From Salinicola endophyticus (GTDB lineage: Bacteria; Pseudomonadota; Gammaproteobacteria; Pseudomonadales; Halomonadaceae), in contig NZ_CP159578.1 in the NCBI RefSeq assembly GCF_040536835.1, positions 558,001 through 622,000 on the forward strand: DNA of 64,000 nucleotides. Reading direction: 5' to 3'. Of this stretch, positions 30,951 to 41,038 are shown piece after piece (positions within the stretch are counted from its first letter, which is position 1; the number at the start of each line of letters is the position of its first letter). Under the pieces are notes generated by a model. It saw only the letters and a list, made by a program, of their open reading frames with translations, did not search any database and was not told where the DNA came from. Both the position numbers and the translations under genes were made by a program.

Positions 30951-31465
30951 GCGTACTCCCGGCTTGGCACTCGACTCGCCCGGGGCCCGTGCCGATGAGC
31001 GGCGCGGGCACCCCGGCACCTCACGATGCCCCGAGAGTGCGACGCCCGCCCGCCGGCCTCAATCCAGCGCGAACGTCCACCGCCCGGCGACAACCCAGGC
31101 CAGCAGAAGCGGCGTGCCACGCGGATGGCAGAGCGCGATCACGAGCGTGAACCAGAGCGCGGGAGCCGTATGTCAGGCGGGCCGGAAAGATGACGAACAC
31201 TTCCCCCGCACTCCCCGCACCAGCGCACGGCAGAGACGGGATATGCGTAGTCGGGAATAAGATAAACCATTGTTTTCTATCGATAGTGGCGTTGTCTTGT
31301 AATCAGTAGGTCTTGCTGCATCTACGCTAGAGATCGGCCCGTTTAGGGCCGGTATGGGAGGGAGATCGGCCGGCGAGTCGCAGGTTTATCGTCCTTCGTG
31401 AGGGAGCCGACGCGCCTATACTCGCTCGCGTCTAGGTGGGCGATGAACGCGAATCAGGAGGTGGG
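30951..31465. other. Upstream region of the tail cluster, no gene seen
   Basis: 515 bp. The left half is GC-rich with no convincing ORF. AT content rises at 31250-31320, where the 10-bp palindrome CTATCGATAG lies at 31277-31286. A leftward late promoter would have to lie here, but I found neither a clear sigma-70 promoter nor a TGT-N12-ACA Ogr-type site nor a LexA box. AGGAGG at about 31457 serves the gene at 31466. Confidence 0.5.
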
Positions 31466-31771
31466 ATGAAGACGCTTGCCGTTCTCTTGGTGCTCGGCTG
31501 TGTGGGGCAGGGTGCAGCCGCGCTGGCCGGTGACTGTGCCGAGTTCCGCTGCCGCTATGGGGACGTACCGCGTCCGCCCGAAACGCTGATCGCAGAGCCC
31601 TTTCATGTCTTCTATGGCCAGCCTACGCCGCGGCCGATGCGACCCTATCGCGATCTCGGTGTCGGGGAGATCTCGAGGGATACCGTTTCCGGGCACGGCA
31701 GCCCCGGCGGTGAGATGGCGGGATCACTCGGGCGCGAAGCGGCGCCGTCGTCGAGTGATTCGGTGCCGTGA
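31466..31771 (+). CDS. Small exported protein, unknown
   Basis: 101 residues with an AGGAGG ribosome site. A signal peptide (MKTLAVLLVLGCVGQGAAALAG) is followed by a mature part with one cysteine pair (CAEFRC) and a Pro-rich middle (GQPTPRPMRPYR). The C-terminus is Ser/Gly-rich. No family was recognised. It marks the return to chromosomal-type DNA to the right of the tailocin. Confidence 0.6.
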   Translation: MKTLAVLLVLGCVGQGAAALAGDCAEFRCRYGDVPRPPETLIAEPFHVFYGQPTPRPMRPYRDLGVGEISRDTVSGHGSPGGEMAGSLGREAAPSSSDSVP

Positions 31772-31859
31772 CAGCTCGCTGGCGCCGTGAGCAGTCAGGT
31801 CGTCAGTCGCGCCGTGGGCGTGCGGTGATAGCCGGCCCATTGGCACGCTGGAAGATCTG

Positions 31860-32054
31860 TCATGCTGCGCGATGACGCGGCGGCGTCTGTTCGCGGCGAG
31901 ACGCCATCAAGGTCGACTCCAGCGCCAGCGTCTGGCACTTCACGGCGGTACAGTTGGCGCAGCGCACATGGGGGCTCTCCCCGGGCTGCGTCGGCAGGTG
32001 GAATCGGTCGCTGCCGCACAGCGAGCACTGCATGTCGAGCGTGATGCAGATCAT
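31860..32054 (-). CDS. Small C4 zinc-ribbon protein
   Basis: 64 residues with a GGGAGAGG site just before the ATG. Two cysteine pairs, CSLCGSDRF and VRCANC, form a zinc-ribbon-like knuckle. The C-terminal 20 residues are polar. Function unknown. It is divergent from ectD. Confidence 0.6.
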   Translation of the reverse strand: MICITLDMQCSLCGSDRFHLPTQPGESPHVRCANCTAVKCQTLALESTLMASRREQTPPRHRAA

Positions 32055-32427
32055 GGCTTGCCTCTCCCGGAAAACGGCAGCGGGAGTGTGGCTGTCGCGG
32101 ATGAAAGCTTGATGACGCCTGGCACGACCCCGCCCCCATCTATGGGTTCCTGTGCCAGATCGCGGGGCACGAAGCTGTCATTTTCTTGCTTTACGTTATC
32201 GCTGCCCCTGATTGGGCCTGCCACGGTGGCCGGGCCGAAACGGTCGCAGAAGCGCAGCGCCGATAGTGGCCCGGGGGCTGACCGGGGCAGGCGGTTGCAA
32301 TTCTGGCCGACTTTTCTAGGCTAGAGACCCTTTTGATGTCAGATGAGGAAACTCCACTCGACCCACCTATCGGCACTACTGCCGAGGACTGGATCTGAAA
32401 CCTGATCACAAACTTGGAGGTGATTGG
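32055..32427. other. Intergenic region with the ectD promoter
   Basis: 373 bp between the divergent zinc-ribbon gene and ectD. A possible sigma-70 promoter is TTGCAA (32295-32300), a 16-bp spacer, then TAGGCT (32317-32322), about 100 bp before the ATG; it is weak. GGAGGTG at 32416-32422 is the ectD ribosome site. Nothing else is recognised. Confidence 0.45.
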
Positions 32428-33375
32428 ATGTCAGTACAGACCGCATCCCCCCGTAAGCAGGACACGTGGACGAAGCAGGATCGCTATCCGACACGTTTGC
32501 GCCGGTCGCAGGAAGCGCTCTGGCGTGAACGTCAGGAGGCAGTCGTCAAGGGCCGCCATCTGGACGGGCCACTCGACGCCACCCAGTTGGACACCTTCGA
32601 GCGCGATGGCTTCCTGTTCGAGCCCAACTTCCTGGGACATGACGAAGTCGATGCGCTGTGCGAGGAGCTTGCCGCGCTGCTGGCGCGGGATGATTTTCGC
32701 GACCGCGACTTTGCCATCACCGAGCCGGACAGCCAGGAGATCCGCTCACTGTTCGCCGTGCATTTCCTGTCGCAGCGCTTCGCGCAACTGGCGGCGGACC
32801 CGCGCCTGACCGGGCGGGCACGTCAGATCGTGGGCGGCGACGTCTACGTGCATCAGTCGCGGATCAACTACAAGCCTGGTTTCCAGGGCAAGGGCTTCAA
32901 CTGGCACTCGGACTTCGAGACCTGGCACGCCGAGGACGGCATGCCCGAGATGCATGCCGTCAGCGCCTCGATCGTGCTTACCGACAATCATCACTTCAAT
33001 GGCCCGTTGATGCTGGTGCCGGGCTCGCACAAGGTGTTCGTGCACTGCCTGGGTGAGACGCCGGACGACAACCACAAGCGCTCGCTCAAGCAGCAGGAGT
33101 TCGGCGTGCCGAGTCAGGATGCTCTGCGCGAGTTGATCGAAACCAATGGCATTCAGGCGCCGACCGGCGCTGCCGGCGGGCTCCTGCTGTTCGACTGCAA
33201 CACCCTGCACGGCTCCAACGCCAATATGTCGCCGGACCCGCGCAGCAACGCCTTCTTCGTCTTCAACCGTCGCGACAATGCCTGCGTGCGCCCGTTCGGG
33301 GCCAAGCAGCCGCGTCCGGCGTTTCTGGCCCATGCGCCGGATGAGGTATGGACGCCCCAAGGCGTGACCCACTGA
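32428..33375 (+). CDS. ectD: Ectoine 5-hydroxylase
   Basis: 315 residues, close to characterised EctD proteins. A non-heme Fe(II)/2-oxoglutarate dioxygenase: the facial triad is visible as H-x-D in FNWHSDFETWH and a distal His in NTLHGSNANMSPD, and an Arg in SPDPRSNAFFVFN would bind 2-oxoglutarate. The EctD signature spans GFNWHSDFETWHAEDG. Known: it converts ectoine to 5-hydroxyectoine, a compatible solute protecting against salt and heat. It stands alone here without ectABC, as in many halophilic gammaproteobacteria, and ends at a strong terminator. Confidence 0.95.
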   Translation: MSVQTASPRKQDTWTKQDRYPTRLRRSQEALWRERQEAVVKGRHLDGPLDATQLDTFERDGFLFEPNFLGHDEVDALCEELAALLARDDFRDRDFAITEPDSQEIRSLFAVHFLSQRFAQLAADPRLTGRARQIVGGDVYVHQSRINYKPGFQGKGFNWHSDFETWHAEDGMPEMHAVSASIVLTDNHHFNGPLMLVPGSHKVFVHCLGETPDDNHKRSLKQQEFGVPSQDALRELIETNGIQAPTGAAGGLLLFDCNTLHGSNANMSPDPRSNAFFVFNRRDNACVRPFGAKQPRPAFLAHAPDEVWTPQGVTH

Positions 33376-33445
33376 CGACGCGCCGCGGCCTGGCTCTGCT
33401 CTTCGATAGATAGCATAGAGAGCCAGGCTCGCCGGCAGGCGTGAT

Positions 33446-33500
33446 GCCATCGACCGCCGTTGAGGCTAGACTCGTCGAGTCTGCGTCGATGGCGGTTTTT
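33446..33500 (+). terminator. Long terminator hairpin after ectD
   Basis: GCCATCGAC (33446-33454) pairs with GTCGATGGC (33485-33493). An inner perfect stem, AGACTC-GTC-GAGTCT, lies at 33468-33482. GGTTTTT follows. An alternative CCGCC/GGCGG pairing is possible. Confidence 0.75.
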
Positions 33501-33554
33501 CGTATTGCCTTCGGCGCACTTCTAGCGGTTCCACCACTGGCAGGGGAGTAGAGC

Positions 33555-34217
33555 ATGGCTTTCACCACGCGCTTCGTCGACGGCAGCGAAACAGGGTATG
33601 CACTGGGCAAGATTCTGTGCGTGGGGCGCAATTACGCCGAGCACGCCGCCGAGCTCAATAACCCGGTTCCCAGTTCACCGCTGCTGTTCATGAAGCCGGC
33701 GACCAGCGCGGTGGAGCTCGAATCGCCTATCGCTCGACAGTTCACCCATGGCGAGGTGCACTTCGAAACCGAACTGGCGCTGCTGATCGGCGAGCGTCTG
33801 AGCGCGGCGAGTGCGGCGGAAGCGCTCGCCGGTATCGCCGGGGCCGGCCTGGCACTGGACCTCACCCTGCGCGACGTGCAGTCGGCGCTCAAGGAGAAAG
33901 GTCATCCGTGGGAGCGCGCCAAGGCGTTCGACGGTGCCTGCCCGCTATCGCGCTTCGTGCCGGTGGATGCCGATACCGACTGGGCCAGTGTCTCTTTCCA
34001 TCTGGATATCAACGGCCAGCGCCAGCAGAGTGGCAAGCTCAGCGACATGCTTTTCAGCGTCCCGGCGCTACTCGAAGAGATGACCCGCACCTTCACCCTC
34101 GAACCCGGCGATGTGGTGCTGACCGGCACCCCGGCCGGCGTCGGCAAGCTGCCGCGGGAGGCGGTGCTCGGTCTGTCTCTATCGCTGGGGCTGGATATCG
34201 GCACGCGCACCCGCTGA
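33555..34217 (+). CDS. Fumarylacetoacetate hydrolase-fold protein
   Basis: 220 residues. Family motifs: ILCVGRNYAEHAAELN, PLLFMKPATSAV, the metal-binding FETELALLIG (Glu-x-Glu) and VLTGTPAGVGKL. This is the short FAH/YcgM-type branch, which includes acylpyruvases and oxaloacetate decarboxylases. Substrate cannot be told from sequence alone. GGGGAG serves as ribosome site. It ends before a bidirectional terminator shared with speA. Confidence 0.85.
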   Translation: MAFTTRFVDGSETGYALGKILCVGRNYAEHAAELNNPVPSSPLLFMKPATSAVELESPIARQFTHGEVHFETELALLIGERLSAASAAEALAGIAGAGLALDLTLRDVQSALKEKGHPWERAKAFDGACPLSRFVPVDADTDWASVSFHLDINGQRQQSGKLSDMLFSVPALLEEMTRTFTLEPGDVVLTGTPAGVGKLPREAVLGLSLSLGLDIGTRTR

Positions 34218-34286
34218 GGCGTCTGCCGGTGCCGGGGCACTGATGCCAGATGCAAGAGCCGTCGGGCACGACAAACTGCCGGGCAC

Positions 34287-34315
34287 AAAAAACCGCGATC
34301 TCGTCGCGGTTTTTT
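34287..34315. terminator. Bidirectional terminator between convergent genes
   Basis: AAAAAACCGCGA-TCTCG-TCGCGGTTTTTT is symmetric: a GC stem flanked by A-tract and T-tract. It can terminate both the rightward FAH-type gene and the leftward speA. Confidence 0.85.
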
Positions 34316-34343
34316 GCATCTGTCATGAGGCTGGCTCGGCGTC

Positions 34344-36251
34344 TCACTCCAGATAGGTGTAGCCGCTCAGGCCGGCGGAGAGTTCTTCGACGAACTGCTC
34401 GCGCTCCTCGACGCTCAGCGGGCTGGCGATCAACTGCTCGGTGAGTTGCTTCTTGAGCGCCTCGGCGTCGAAGTTGACGTAGCCCAGCACCGCGGCCACG
34501 GTATCGCCCTGCTGCACGTGGGAGAGGCGCCACTCGCCATTGTCGTCCAGCGCCACGTCGACCGAGTCGGTATCGCCGAACAGGTTGTGCAGATCGCCTA
34601 GGATCTCCTGATAGGCGCCGACCAGGAACAGACCCAGCAGCTTGTCGTCGTCATCGTCCCATTCGGGCAGCGGCAGCGTGCTCTCGAGCCCCTGGCCGTC
34701 GACGTAGAGGTCGATCCGCCCGTCGGAGTCGCAGGTGATGTCCTGGATCACCCCGCGCCGGGTCGGCGTATGGTCGAGTCCGGTCAGCGGCAGCACCGGG
34801 AAGACCTGGTCGATACCCCAGACGTCCGGCAGCGACTGGAACAGCGAGAAGTTCACGAACAGCTTGTCGGCGAGCTTCTCGGCCAGCTCGTCGGCGATGT
34901 CGCGATGGGCACGGTTGCGGCCGTCGAGCCGGTCGCGCAGGCGCTGGCAGGCCGCGAAGTAGACCGACTCGCCCTCGGCGCGGGCCTGGATATCGGCCAG
35001 CCCCATGACGAAGCGATCCTGCAGCTCGCCCACTGCCTGTACCACGTCGTGGTAGGCCTCGACCAGATCGCGCGGCTCGCGCATGCCTTCGAGCCGGTCA
35101 TAGACCCGCCACAGCTCGTCGACATGCGGGTCCTCTCCGACCCGGCGCTCCGGTTCGATGTGGCCCATGCGCTCTTCGCCGATGACGTTGGTCACCAGCA
35201 CCGCATGGTGGGCGGTCAGGGCGCGTCCGGACTCGGAGATGATCTGCGGATGCGGCAGCTCGTGGGTGTTGCAGATCTGGCTGAAGGCCCACACCACGTT
35301 GCTGGCGTACTCGCGCATGGAGTAGTTGATCGAGCAGAAACTGCGCGAACGCGTGCCTTCGTAATCCACGCCCAGCCCGCCGCCGACGTCGACGGTATCG
35401 ATCGGCGCGCCGAGTTCGCGCAGGCTGTGGTAGAAGCGCGCGCACTCGCGCAGGCCGCGCTGGATGTCGCGAATATTGGCGATCTGCGAGCCCAGATGGA
35501 AATGCACCAGTTGCAGGCTGTCGAGGGCACCGGCGCTGCGCAGGCGCTCGGTGATGGTCAGGATCTGGGTCGCGGTGAGGCCGAACTTCGACTTCTCGCC
35601 GCCGGTGTCCTGCCACTTGCCCTTGCCCACCGAGGAGAGGCGCGCACGCACGCCGATACGCGGCCGCACCTGGAGCTTCTCCGCCTCCTCCAGGATCAGG
35701 CTCAGCTCGGAGTACTTCTCCACCACCAGGTAGACCTTGTGGCCGAGCTTCTCGCCCATCAGTGCCAGGCGGATGTATTCGCGATCCTTGTAGCCGTTGC
35801 AGATGATCACCGAAGGGCCGTCACCGGAGAGTGCCAGCACCGCCATCAGCTCCGGCTTGCTGCCGGCTTCCAGACCGACCCGGCCGTGACCGCGCTCCTG
35901 GGTGGCCAGGATCTCCTCGACCACGCGGCGCTGCTGGTTGACCTTGATCGGATAGACCGCGGTATAGCCGCCCTGATAGCGCTCTTCCTGCATCGCCTGA
36001 TCGAAGGCCATGCACAGCTGTTCGACCCGGTCGTGCAGGATGTCGATGAAGCGCACCAGCACTGGCAGGCGCAGGCCGGCGTCGCGCAGCTTGTCGACCA
36101 GGGTGTCGAGCACCATGCTGGGGCCGGGCACTTCGCTGCCCAGCGGCCTGACCAGCGTACGGCCCTGATCGTCGACGTCGAAGTAGCCGCTGCCCCACTG
36201 ATCGATATTGTAGGTGCGGCGGGCCTGTGCGGCGGGAGAAGGATTCGGCAT
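34344..36251 (-). CDS. speA: Biosynthetic arginine decarboxylase
   Basis: 635 residues, the usual SpeA length. It is a PLP-dependent fold III enzyme. The Schiff-base lysine lies in YPIKVNQQRRVVEEIL near residue 105. QLVHFHLGSQIANIRDI and IDTVDVGGGLGVDYEGTRS form the PLP phosphate site. ISESGRALTAHHAVLV is also conserved. It produces agmatine, a precursor of putrescine. It is transcribed leftward, convergent with the FAH-fold gene. Confidence 0.95.
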   Translation of the reverse strand: MPNPSPAAQARRTYNIDQWGSGYFDVDDQGRTLVRPLGSEVPGPSMVLDTLVDKLRDAGLRLPVLVRFIDILHDRVEQLCMAFDQAMQEERYQGGYTAVYPIKVNQQRRVVEEILATQERGHGRVGLEAGSKPELMAVLALSGDGPSVIICNGYKDREYIRLALMGEKLGHKVYLVVEKYSELSLILEEAEKLQVRPRIGVRARLSSVGKGKWQDTGGEKSKFGLTATQILTITERLRSAGALDSLQLVHFHLGSQIANIRDIQRGLRECARFYHSLRELGAPIDTVDVGGGLGVDYEGTRSRSFCSINYSMREYASNVVWAFSQICNTHELPHPQIISESGRALTAHHAVLVTNVIGEERMGHIEPERRVGEDPHVDELWRVYDRLEGMREPRDLVEAYHDVVQAVGELQDRFVMGLADIQARAEGESVYFAACQRLRDRLDGRNRAHRDIADELAEKLADKLFVNFSLFQSLPDVWGIDQVFPVLPLTGLDHTPTRRGVIQDITCDSDGRIDLYVDGQGLESTLPLPEWDDDDDKLLGLFLVGAYQEILGDLHNLFGDTDSVDVALDDNGEWRLSHVQQGDTVAAVLGYVNFDAEALKKQLTEQLIASPLSVEEREQFVEELSAGLSGYTYLE

Positions 36252-36461
36252 GACGCTCTCCGGTGGACCGGCGGTGAAATCCCGACGACAAGACAGCTAG
36301 CGCGCCGGGCGACGATGGCGCGCATTATGCCGTTGCACTGTGTCGGGAACCATGAATTTCAGGAAAAAAGCCACGGCGCGACCGCGCGGGTTCGGCGCCG
36401 CGTCACAGCCGGAGCCGCGGGTACGGCGCCACACTAGCCTAGGCGACAACGCGTCCGGCGC

Positions 36462-37409
36462 TCACGCCGGCAGCGGCGGGACTTCGCCCTCTATCCGCTG
36501 CATCAGCAGGATGCGGAAGCGCGCCGGGTCGTGGGGGGTGATGTCGTGCGCCGGCGGGTCGACATGGATCACCAGCAGGCGCGACAGCCAGTAGCGCAGC
36601 GCGGTCATGCGCAGCATCAGCGGCCACAGCGCGCGTTCGGCAGCGCTCAGCGGGCGGTGAGCCAGATAGGCGCCGAGGATGGCGTCGTAACGCGCGCGGT
36701 CGATCTCGCCCGCGGCATCGCTGGTCCAGTCGTTGATCACGATCGCCAGATCGAACAGCAGCTCGCCGGTGCAGCCGTTGTAGAAGTCGATGATGCCGCC
36801 GAGGTGGTCACCGTCGTAGAGGGTGTTGTCGCGGAACAGGTCGCCGTGGATGGCGCCGCGCGGCAGCTCGGCATCGGTGAAGGCCTCGGCGTAGGCGGCG
36901 ATCTCCTCGCGCATCAGCGCCTGGTCGCGGCTATCGAGATGGGGCAGCACTTCGCGATGGCGGCGCTCCAGCCAGGCTAGGTTGCGCGGATTGTCGCGCT
37001 GGCCGGTGAAGCGCTGTGACACCTGATGCATGCGCCCCAACGCATCGCCGAGCGCGGCGCACTGGGCCAGATTGGGGGCGCTGGGGTGGCTGCCGGGCAT
37101 GCGCGGAAACAGCAGCGCTGGGCGGCCGGCGAGACGCTGCAGGGCGACCCCTTGGCGGTCGTGGACCGGCCCCGGCACCGGCAGGCCCTGGGCGTCCAGA
37201 TAGTCGAGTAGATCGACGAAGAACGGCAGATCCTCGAACTCGCCCTGTTCGAACAGCGTCAGCACCCACTCGCCCTGATCGGTGGTCACGAAGAAAGTGC
37301 TGTTCTCGGTGCCCTGGGGGACGCCTTTCAGCGCGACAAAGTCGCCGACGGTATAGCGCGTGAGGAAGTCAGCGACCTGGGCGTCGTCGAGGGGAGTGAA
37401 TACGGCCAT
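36462..37409 (-). CDS. thrB: Homoserine kinase, APH-fold (ThrB type II)
   Basis: 315 residues. It starts MAVFTPLDDAQVADFLTRY, typical of the pseudomonad-type ThrB. Kinase motifs are visible: GTENSTFFVTT (P-loop region), the catalytic loop GAIHGDLFRDNTLYD and IDFYNG (DFG-like). It phosphorylates homoserine in threonine synthesis. Gene order with the DUF2782 gene and polA matches other gammaproteobacteria. Confidence 0.95.
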   Translation of the reverse strand: MAVFTPLDDAQVADFLTRYTVGDFVALKGVPQGTENSTFFVTTDQGEWVLTLFEQGEFEDLPFFVDLLDYLDAQGLPVPGPVHDRQGVALQRLAGRPALLFPRMPGSHPSAPNLAQCAALGDALGRMHQVSQRFTGQRDNPRNLAWLERRHREVLPHLDSRDQALMREEIAAYAEAFTDAELPRGAIHGDLFRDNTLYDGDHLGGIIDFYNGCTGELLFDLAIVINDWTSDAAGEIDRARYDAILGAYLAHRPLSAAERALWPLMLRMTALRYWLSRLLVIHVDPPAHDITPHDPARFRILLMQRIEGEVPPLPA

Positions 37410-37565
37410 GGCAATATCGGATCTGGGAGCGGAAACCGCGCATTGTAGCGGTTGCGGCGGCGCGCTCCTACCTCATGTGCGTCGCTGCCTGCGTTTACGG
37501 CGCAGCCGTCATTTACGCTGCGGCCTAGGCGTGCGTCGTCGCGACGCGGCCACGCTGTAAGCGCC

Positions 37566-37883
37566 TCACTCGCGCTGCACCCACGCGGGTACCGGTACGG
37601 TATCGGCATCGCGGCGCTGGTAGTTGCCGTCGCCGTCGGCGTCGTAGAGGAAGTAGGCCTGCCCCGACTTGGGCGCCACCCGAATGGCGTAGAGCTTGCC
37701 GTTGAGCCGATACTCCGAGACCGTCTGCTGGGCATCACTGTGGGTAGTGACCTGGGGCGTCGGCGTGTTCTGCGCCAGCGCCGTGGATGTCAGCGCGGTC
37801 GCGACCAGCAGGGTGGCCAGCAGCGCGCCCGGCAGCGGGTGCCGCAGCGCCTGAAGCCGCGTGTGCAATGTCGTCTTGGGCAT
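37566..37883 (-). CDS. DUF2782 periplasmic protein
   Basis: 105 residues with a GGAGGT site. A signal peptide (LLATLLVATALTSTALA) is followed by the DUF2782 core: VSEYRLNGKLYAIRVAPKSGQAYFL, DADGDGNYQRRD and PAWVQRE. Function unknown, but the gene is conserved between thrB and polA in Pseudomonas and Halomonas relatives. It is divergent from polA. Confidence 0.85.
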   Translation of the reverse strand: MPKTTLHTRLQALRHPLPGALLATLLVATALTSTALAQNTPTPQVTTHSDAQQTVSEYRLNGKLYAIRVAPKSGQAYFLYDADGDGNYQRRDADTVPVPAWVQRE

Positions 37884-38105
37884 GGCAATGACCTCCGATA
37901 GCGCGGCTGCCACGGGCGGCGAAAGTGCTTCCCGGCGGCAGCGAGTGCCTGCGCGGCCCAGTCTAGCGCTGGATCGCGGCTCTTCGCATCTGCTTCGACC
38001 ACCGGCACGGGTGGGGATTCCCGATTGCCGGCGGTGCGCCCTGACGCCGAGCGGCGCCTTGCGTATCATGAGGCCATCGAAAGCCAGTCACGGATGCCCC
38101 AGCTC

Positions 38106-40886
38106 ATGGCAGATGCCCCTATCGTCCTCGTCGACGGTTCCTCCTATCTCTATCGCGCCTTTCACGCCCTGCCGCCGCTGTCGACCTCCGACGGTCAGCC
38201 GACCGGTGCAGTGCGCGGGGTGCTGGCGATGCTCAAGAGCCTGATCAAGCAGTATCCGCAGAGCCCGATGGCGGTGGTGTTCGACGCCAAGGGCAAGACC
38301 TTTCGCGACGAGATCTACGCCGAGTACAAGGCCCACCGGCCGCCGATGCCGGACGATCTGCGGCCCCAGGTCGAGCCGCTGCACGACTGTGTCAGAGCGC
38401 TCGGCCTGCCGCTGCTGTGCATCGAGGGGGTCGAGGCGGACGACGTCATCGGCACGCTGGCAAGGCTTGCCACCGAGTCCGGGCGCGATGCGGTGATCTC
38501 CACCGGCGACAAGGACATGGCCCAACTGGTCAACGCCCATATCACCCTGGTCAACACGATGAAGGACGAAACCCTCGACGTGGCCGGGGTGGAGGCGAAG
38601 TTCGGCATACCGCCCGAACTGATCATCGACTATCTGGCGCTGATGGGTGACAAGGTCGACAACATCCCCGGCGTCCCCGGGGTCGGCGAGAAGACCGCGC
38701 TCGGCCTGCTCCAGGGCATGGGCGGCGGCCTCGACACCATCTATGCCGATCTCGAGCACGTCACCACGCTCGACTTCCGCGGCGCCAAGACGCTGCCCAA
38801 GAAGCTCGAAGCCAACCGCGAGCAGGCTTTTCTCTCCTATCGTCTGGCCACGATCAAGACCGATTGCGAGCTGCCGGTGGGGCTCGACGAGCTGCACCTG
38901 GCCGAGCCCGACCGCGAGGCCCTGAAGGCGCTGTATACCCGGCTCGAATTCAAGAACTGGCTGGGTGAGCTGCTCGACGGCAAGGACGAGGGCGTGGACG
39001 ACGTCGCCTCGGGCAGTGCGGTGGCGAGCGATGATGTCGACGAGGACCCGGCGCTGGCCAGCCCCTCGCGCGAGGATCACACCCTGCTCACCCAGGCGGA
39101 GTTCGACGCCTGGGTCGAGCGCCTGGCGGCGAGCGAGGCGTTCTGCTTCGATCTCGAGACCACCAGCCTCAACTATATGGAGGCCGACATCGTCGGCATC
39201 GGGCTGGCGCTCGAACCGCACGAGGCCGCCTACATTCCGGTGGCCCACGCCTACCTGGATGCCCCCGATCAGCTCGATCGCGACGCAGTGCTGGCGGCGC
39301 TCAAGCCGCTGCTCGAAAACCCCGACATCGCCAAGATCGGGCAGAACCTCAAGTACGACATCTCGGTACTGGCGCGCTACGACATTCGGGTCGCCGGCGA
39401 GCTGATCGACACCATGCTCGAGTCCTATGTCTTGAACTCCACCGCAACGCGACACGACATGGATTCGCTGGCGCTCAAGTACCTCGGTGAGAAGACGATC
39501 AGCTTCGAAGAGATCGCCGGCAAGGGCGCCAAGCAGCTCACCTTCGATCAGATCGGGCTCGAGGAGGCGGTTCCCTACGCCTGCGAGGACGTCGATATCA
39601 CCCTGCGCCTGCATCGCGAACTGCGGCCCAAGCTCGAGGCGGAAGGGCGCCTGGCCGAGGTGCTCGACCGTATCGAGCGGCCGCTGATTCCGGTGCTGTC
39701 GCATATGGAGCGCGGCGGCGTGGCCCTCGACCCGGCGCGCCTGCATGCCCAGAGCCAGGCGCTGGAAACACGCATTCGCGAGCTCGAGAGCGAAGCCTTC
39801 GAACTGGCGGGCCGGGAGTTCAACCTCGGCTCGCCCAAGCAGCTCGCGGAGATCCTGTTCGACGAGCAGAAGATCCCGGTGATCAAGAAGACGCCCAAGG
39901 GCGCGCCGAGTACCGCCGAAGCGGTGCTCGAAGAGCTGGCACTGGACTATCCGCTGCCCAAGCTGATCATGGCCCACCGCGGCATGACCAAGCTCAAGTC
40001 GACCTACACCGACAAGTTGCCGCGGCTGGTCAACCCGGCTACCGGGCGGCTGCACACCAGCTATCACCAGGCGGTCACCGCCACCGGGCGGCTGTCCTCC
40101 TCCGACCCCAATCTGCAGAACATCCCCATCCGCACCGAAGAGGGGCGCAAGATCCGCCAGGCGTTCGTCGCCCGCGACGGCTACCGCATCGTCGCCGCCG
40201 ACTACTCGCAGATCGAGCTGCGCATCATGGCGCACCTCTCCGATGACAAGGGCCTGCTCGACGCCTTCGCCAACGATCAGGACATCCACGCCGCCACCGC
40301 CGCCGAGGTCTTCGGCGTGGCGCTGGAGAAGGTCACCGTGGATCAGCGGCGCAGCGCCAAGGCGATCAACTTCGGGCTGATCTATGGCATGAGTGCCTGG
40401 GGCCTGGGCAAGCAGCTGCACATCGAGCGCGGTCAGGCGCAGACCTATATCGACCGCTACTTCGATCGCTACCCCAACGTCGCCACCTTCATGGACAGGA
40501 TTCGCGCCCAGGCGGCGGAAGATGGCTTCGTGGAGACGGTGTTCGGGCGCCGGCTCTACCTGCCGGAGATCAAGGCGCAGAATCACGCCCGGCGCCAGGC
40601 CGCCGAACGCACCGCGATCAACGCCCCTATGCAGGGAACCGCGGCGGACATCATCAAGCTCGCCATGATCGACGTGCACCACTGGCTCAACCCCGCCAAG
40701 GGTCAGGCCGAATTCGACGCCTGGATGGTGATGCAGGTGCACGACGAACTGGTCTTCGAGGTCGCCGAGGCGCAGAGCGACGACTTCATCGCCGCGGTGC
40801 GCCAGCGTATGCAGTGCGCCGCCGAACTCAAGGTGCCGCTGATCGTCGACGCCAATAGCGGCGCCAACTGGGACGAGGCGCACTGA
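38106..40886 (+). CDS. polA: DNA polymerase I
   Basis: 926 residues from the ATG at 38106, close to the E. coli length; an ATG at 38094 is an alternative. The 5'-nuclease domain is at the N-terminus ([48 protein letters not shown]). The 3'-5' exonuclease domain has [15 protein letters not shown] with the catalytic D/E pair. The polymerase domain has motif [15 protein letters not shown], the O-helix [15 protein letters not shown] and motif [14 protein letters not shown]. It functions in repair and Okazaki-fragment processing. Confidence 0.97.
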   Translation: MADAPIVLVDGSSYLYRAFHALPPLSTSDGQPTGAVRGVLAMLKSLIKQYPQSPMAVVFDAKGKTFRDEIYAEYKAHRPPMPDDLRPQVEPLHDCVRALGLPLLCIEGVEADDVIGTLARLATESGRDAVISTGDKDMAQLVNAHITLVNTMKDETLDVAGVEAKFGIPPELIIDYLALMGDKVDNIPGVPGVGEKTALGLLQGMGGGLDTIYADLEHVTTLDFRGAKTLPKKLEANREQAFLSYRLATIKTDCELPVGLDELHLAEPDREALKALYTRLEFKNWLGELLDGKDEGVDDVASGSAVASDDVDEDPALASPSREDHTLLTQAEFDAWVERLAASEAFCFDLETTSLNYMEADIVGIGLALEPHEAAYIPVAHAYLDAPDQLDRDAVLAALKPLLENPDIAKIGQNLKYDISVLARYDIRVAGELIDTMLESYVLNSTATRHDMDSLALKYLGEKTISFEEIAGKGAKQLTFDQIGLEEAVPYACEDVDITLRLHRELRPKLEAEGRLAEVLDRIERPLIPVLSHMERGGVALDPARLHAQSQALETRIRELESEAFELAGREFNLGSPKQLAEILFDEQKIPVIKKTPKGAPSTAEAVLEELALDYPLPKLIMAHRGMTKLKSTYTDKLPRLVNPATGRLHTSYHQAVTATGRLSSSDPNLQNIPIRTEEGRKIRQAFVARDGYRIVAADYSQIELRIMAHLSDDKGLLDAFANDQDIHAATAAEVFGVALEKVTVDQRRSAKAINFGLIYGMSAWGLGKQLHIERGQAQTYIDRYFDRYPNVATFMDRIRAQAAEDGFVETVFGRRLYLPEIKAQNHARRQAAERTAINAPMQGTAADIIKLAMIDVHHWLNPAKGQAEFDAWMVMQVHDELVFEVAEAQSDDFIAAVRQRMQCAAELKVPLIVDANSGANWDEAH

Positions 40887-41038
40887 GCCCCGGCTGGTTA
40901 GTCTCCAGCCGGCGGTGCCGGGCGGGGCAGCGGGCGATTCGGCGGAACGCCCGCTCTGCCTTACAATAGGGAGCATCCGTCAGCGGGTGACGTTCATCGC
41001 CGCGTGGCGGCTTCATTTTTGCAAGGAGCATCAATTCC

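Noticed and set aside
31277..31286. CTATCGATAG palindrome as an attachment core
   Set aside because: No second copy was noticed at the other end of the tail cluster, and the tailocin has no integrase of its own.
30951..31465. Ogr/Delta-type site (TGT-N12-ACA) or LexA box upstream of gpX
   Set aside because: I read the interval for both patterns on this palindromic basis and found no match. The trans-activation idea is kept only as a hypothesis.
38088..40976. 962-codon open frame antisense to polA
   Set aside because: It is the mirror of a high-GC coding gene (third-position effect). polA on the other strand has all catalytic motifs and this frame resembles no family.
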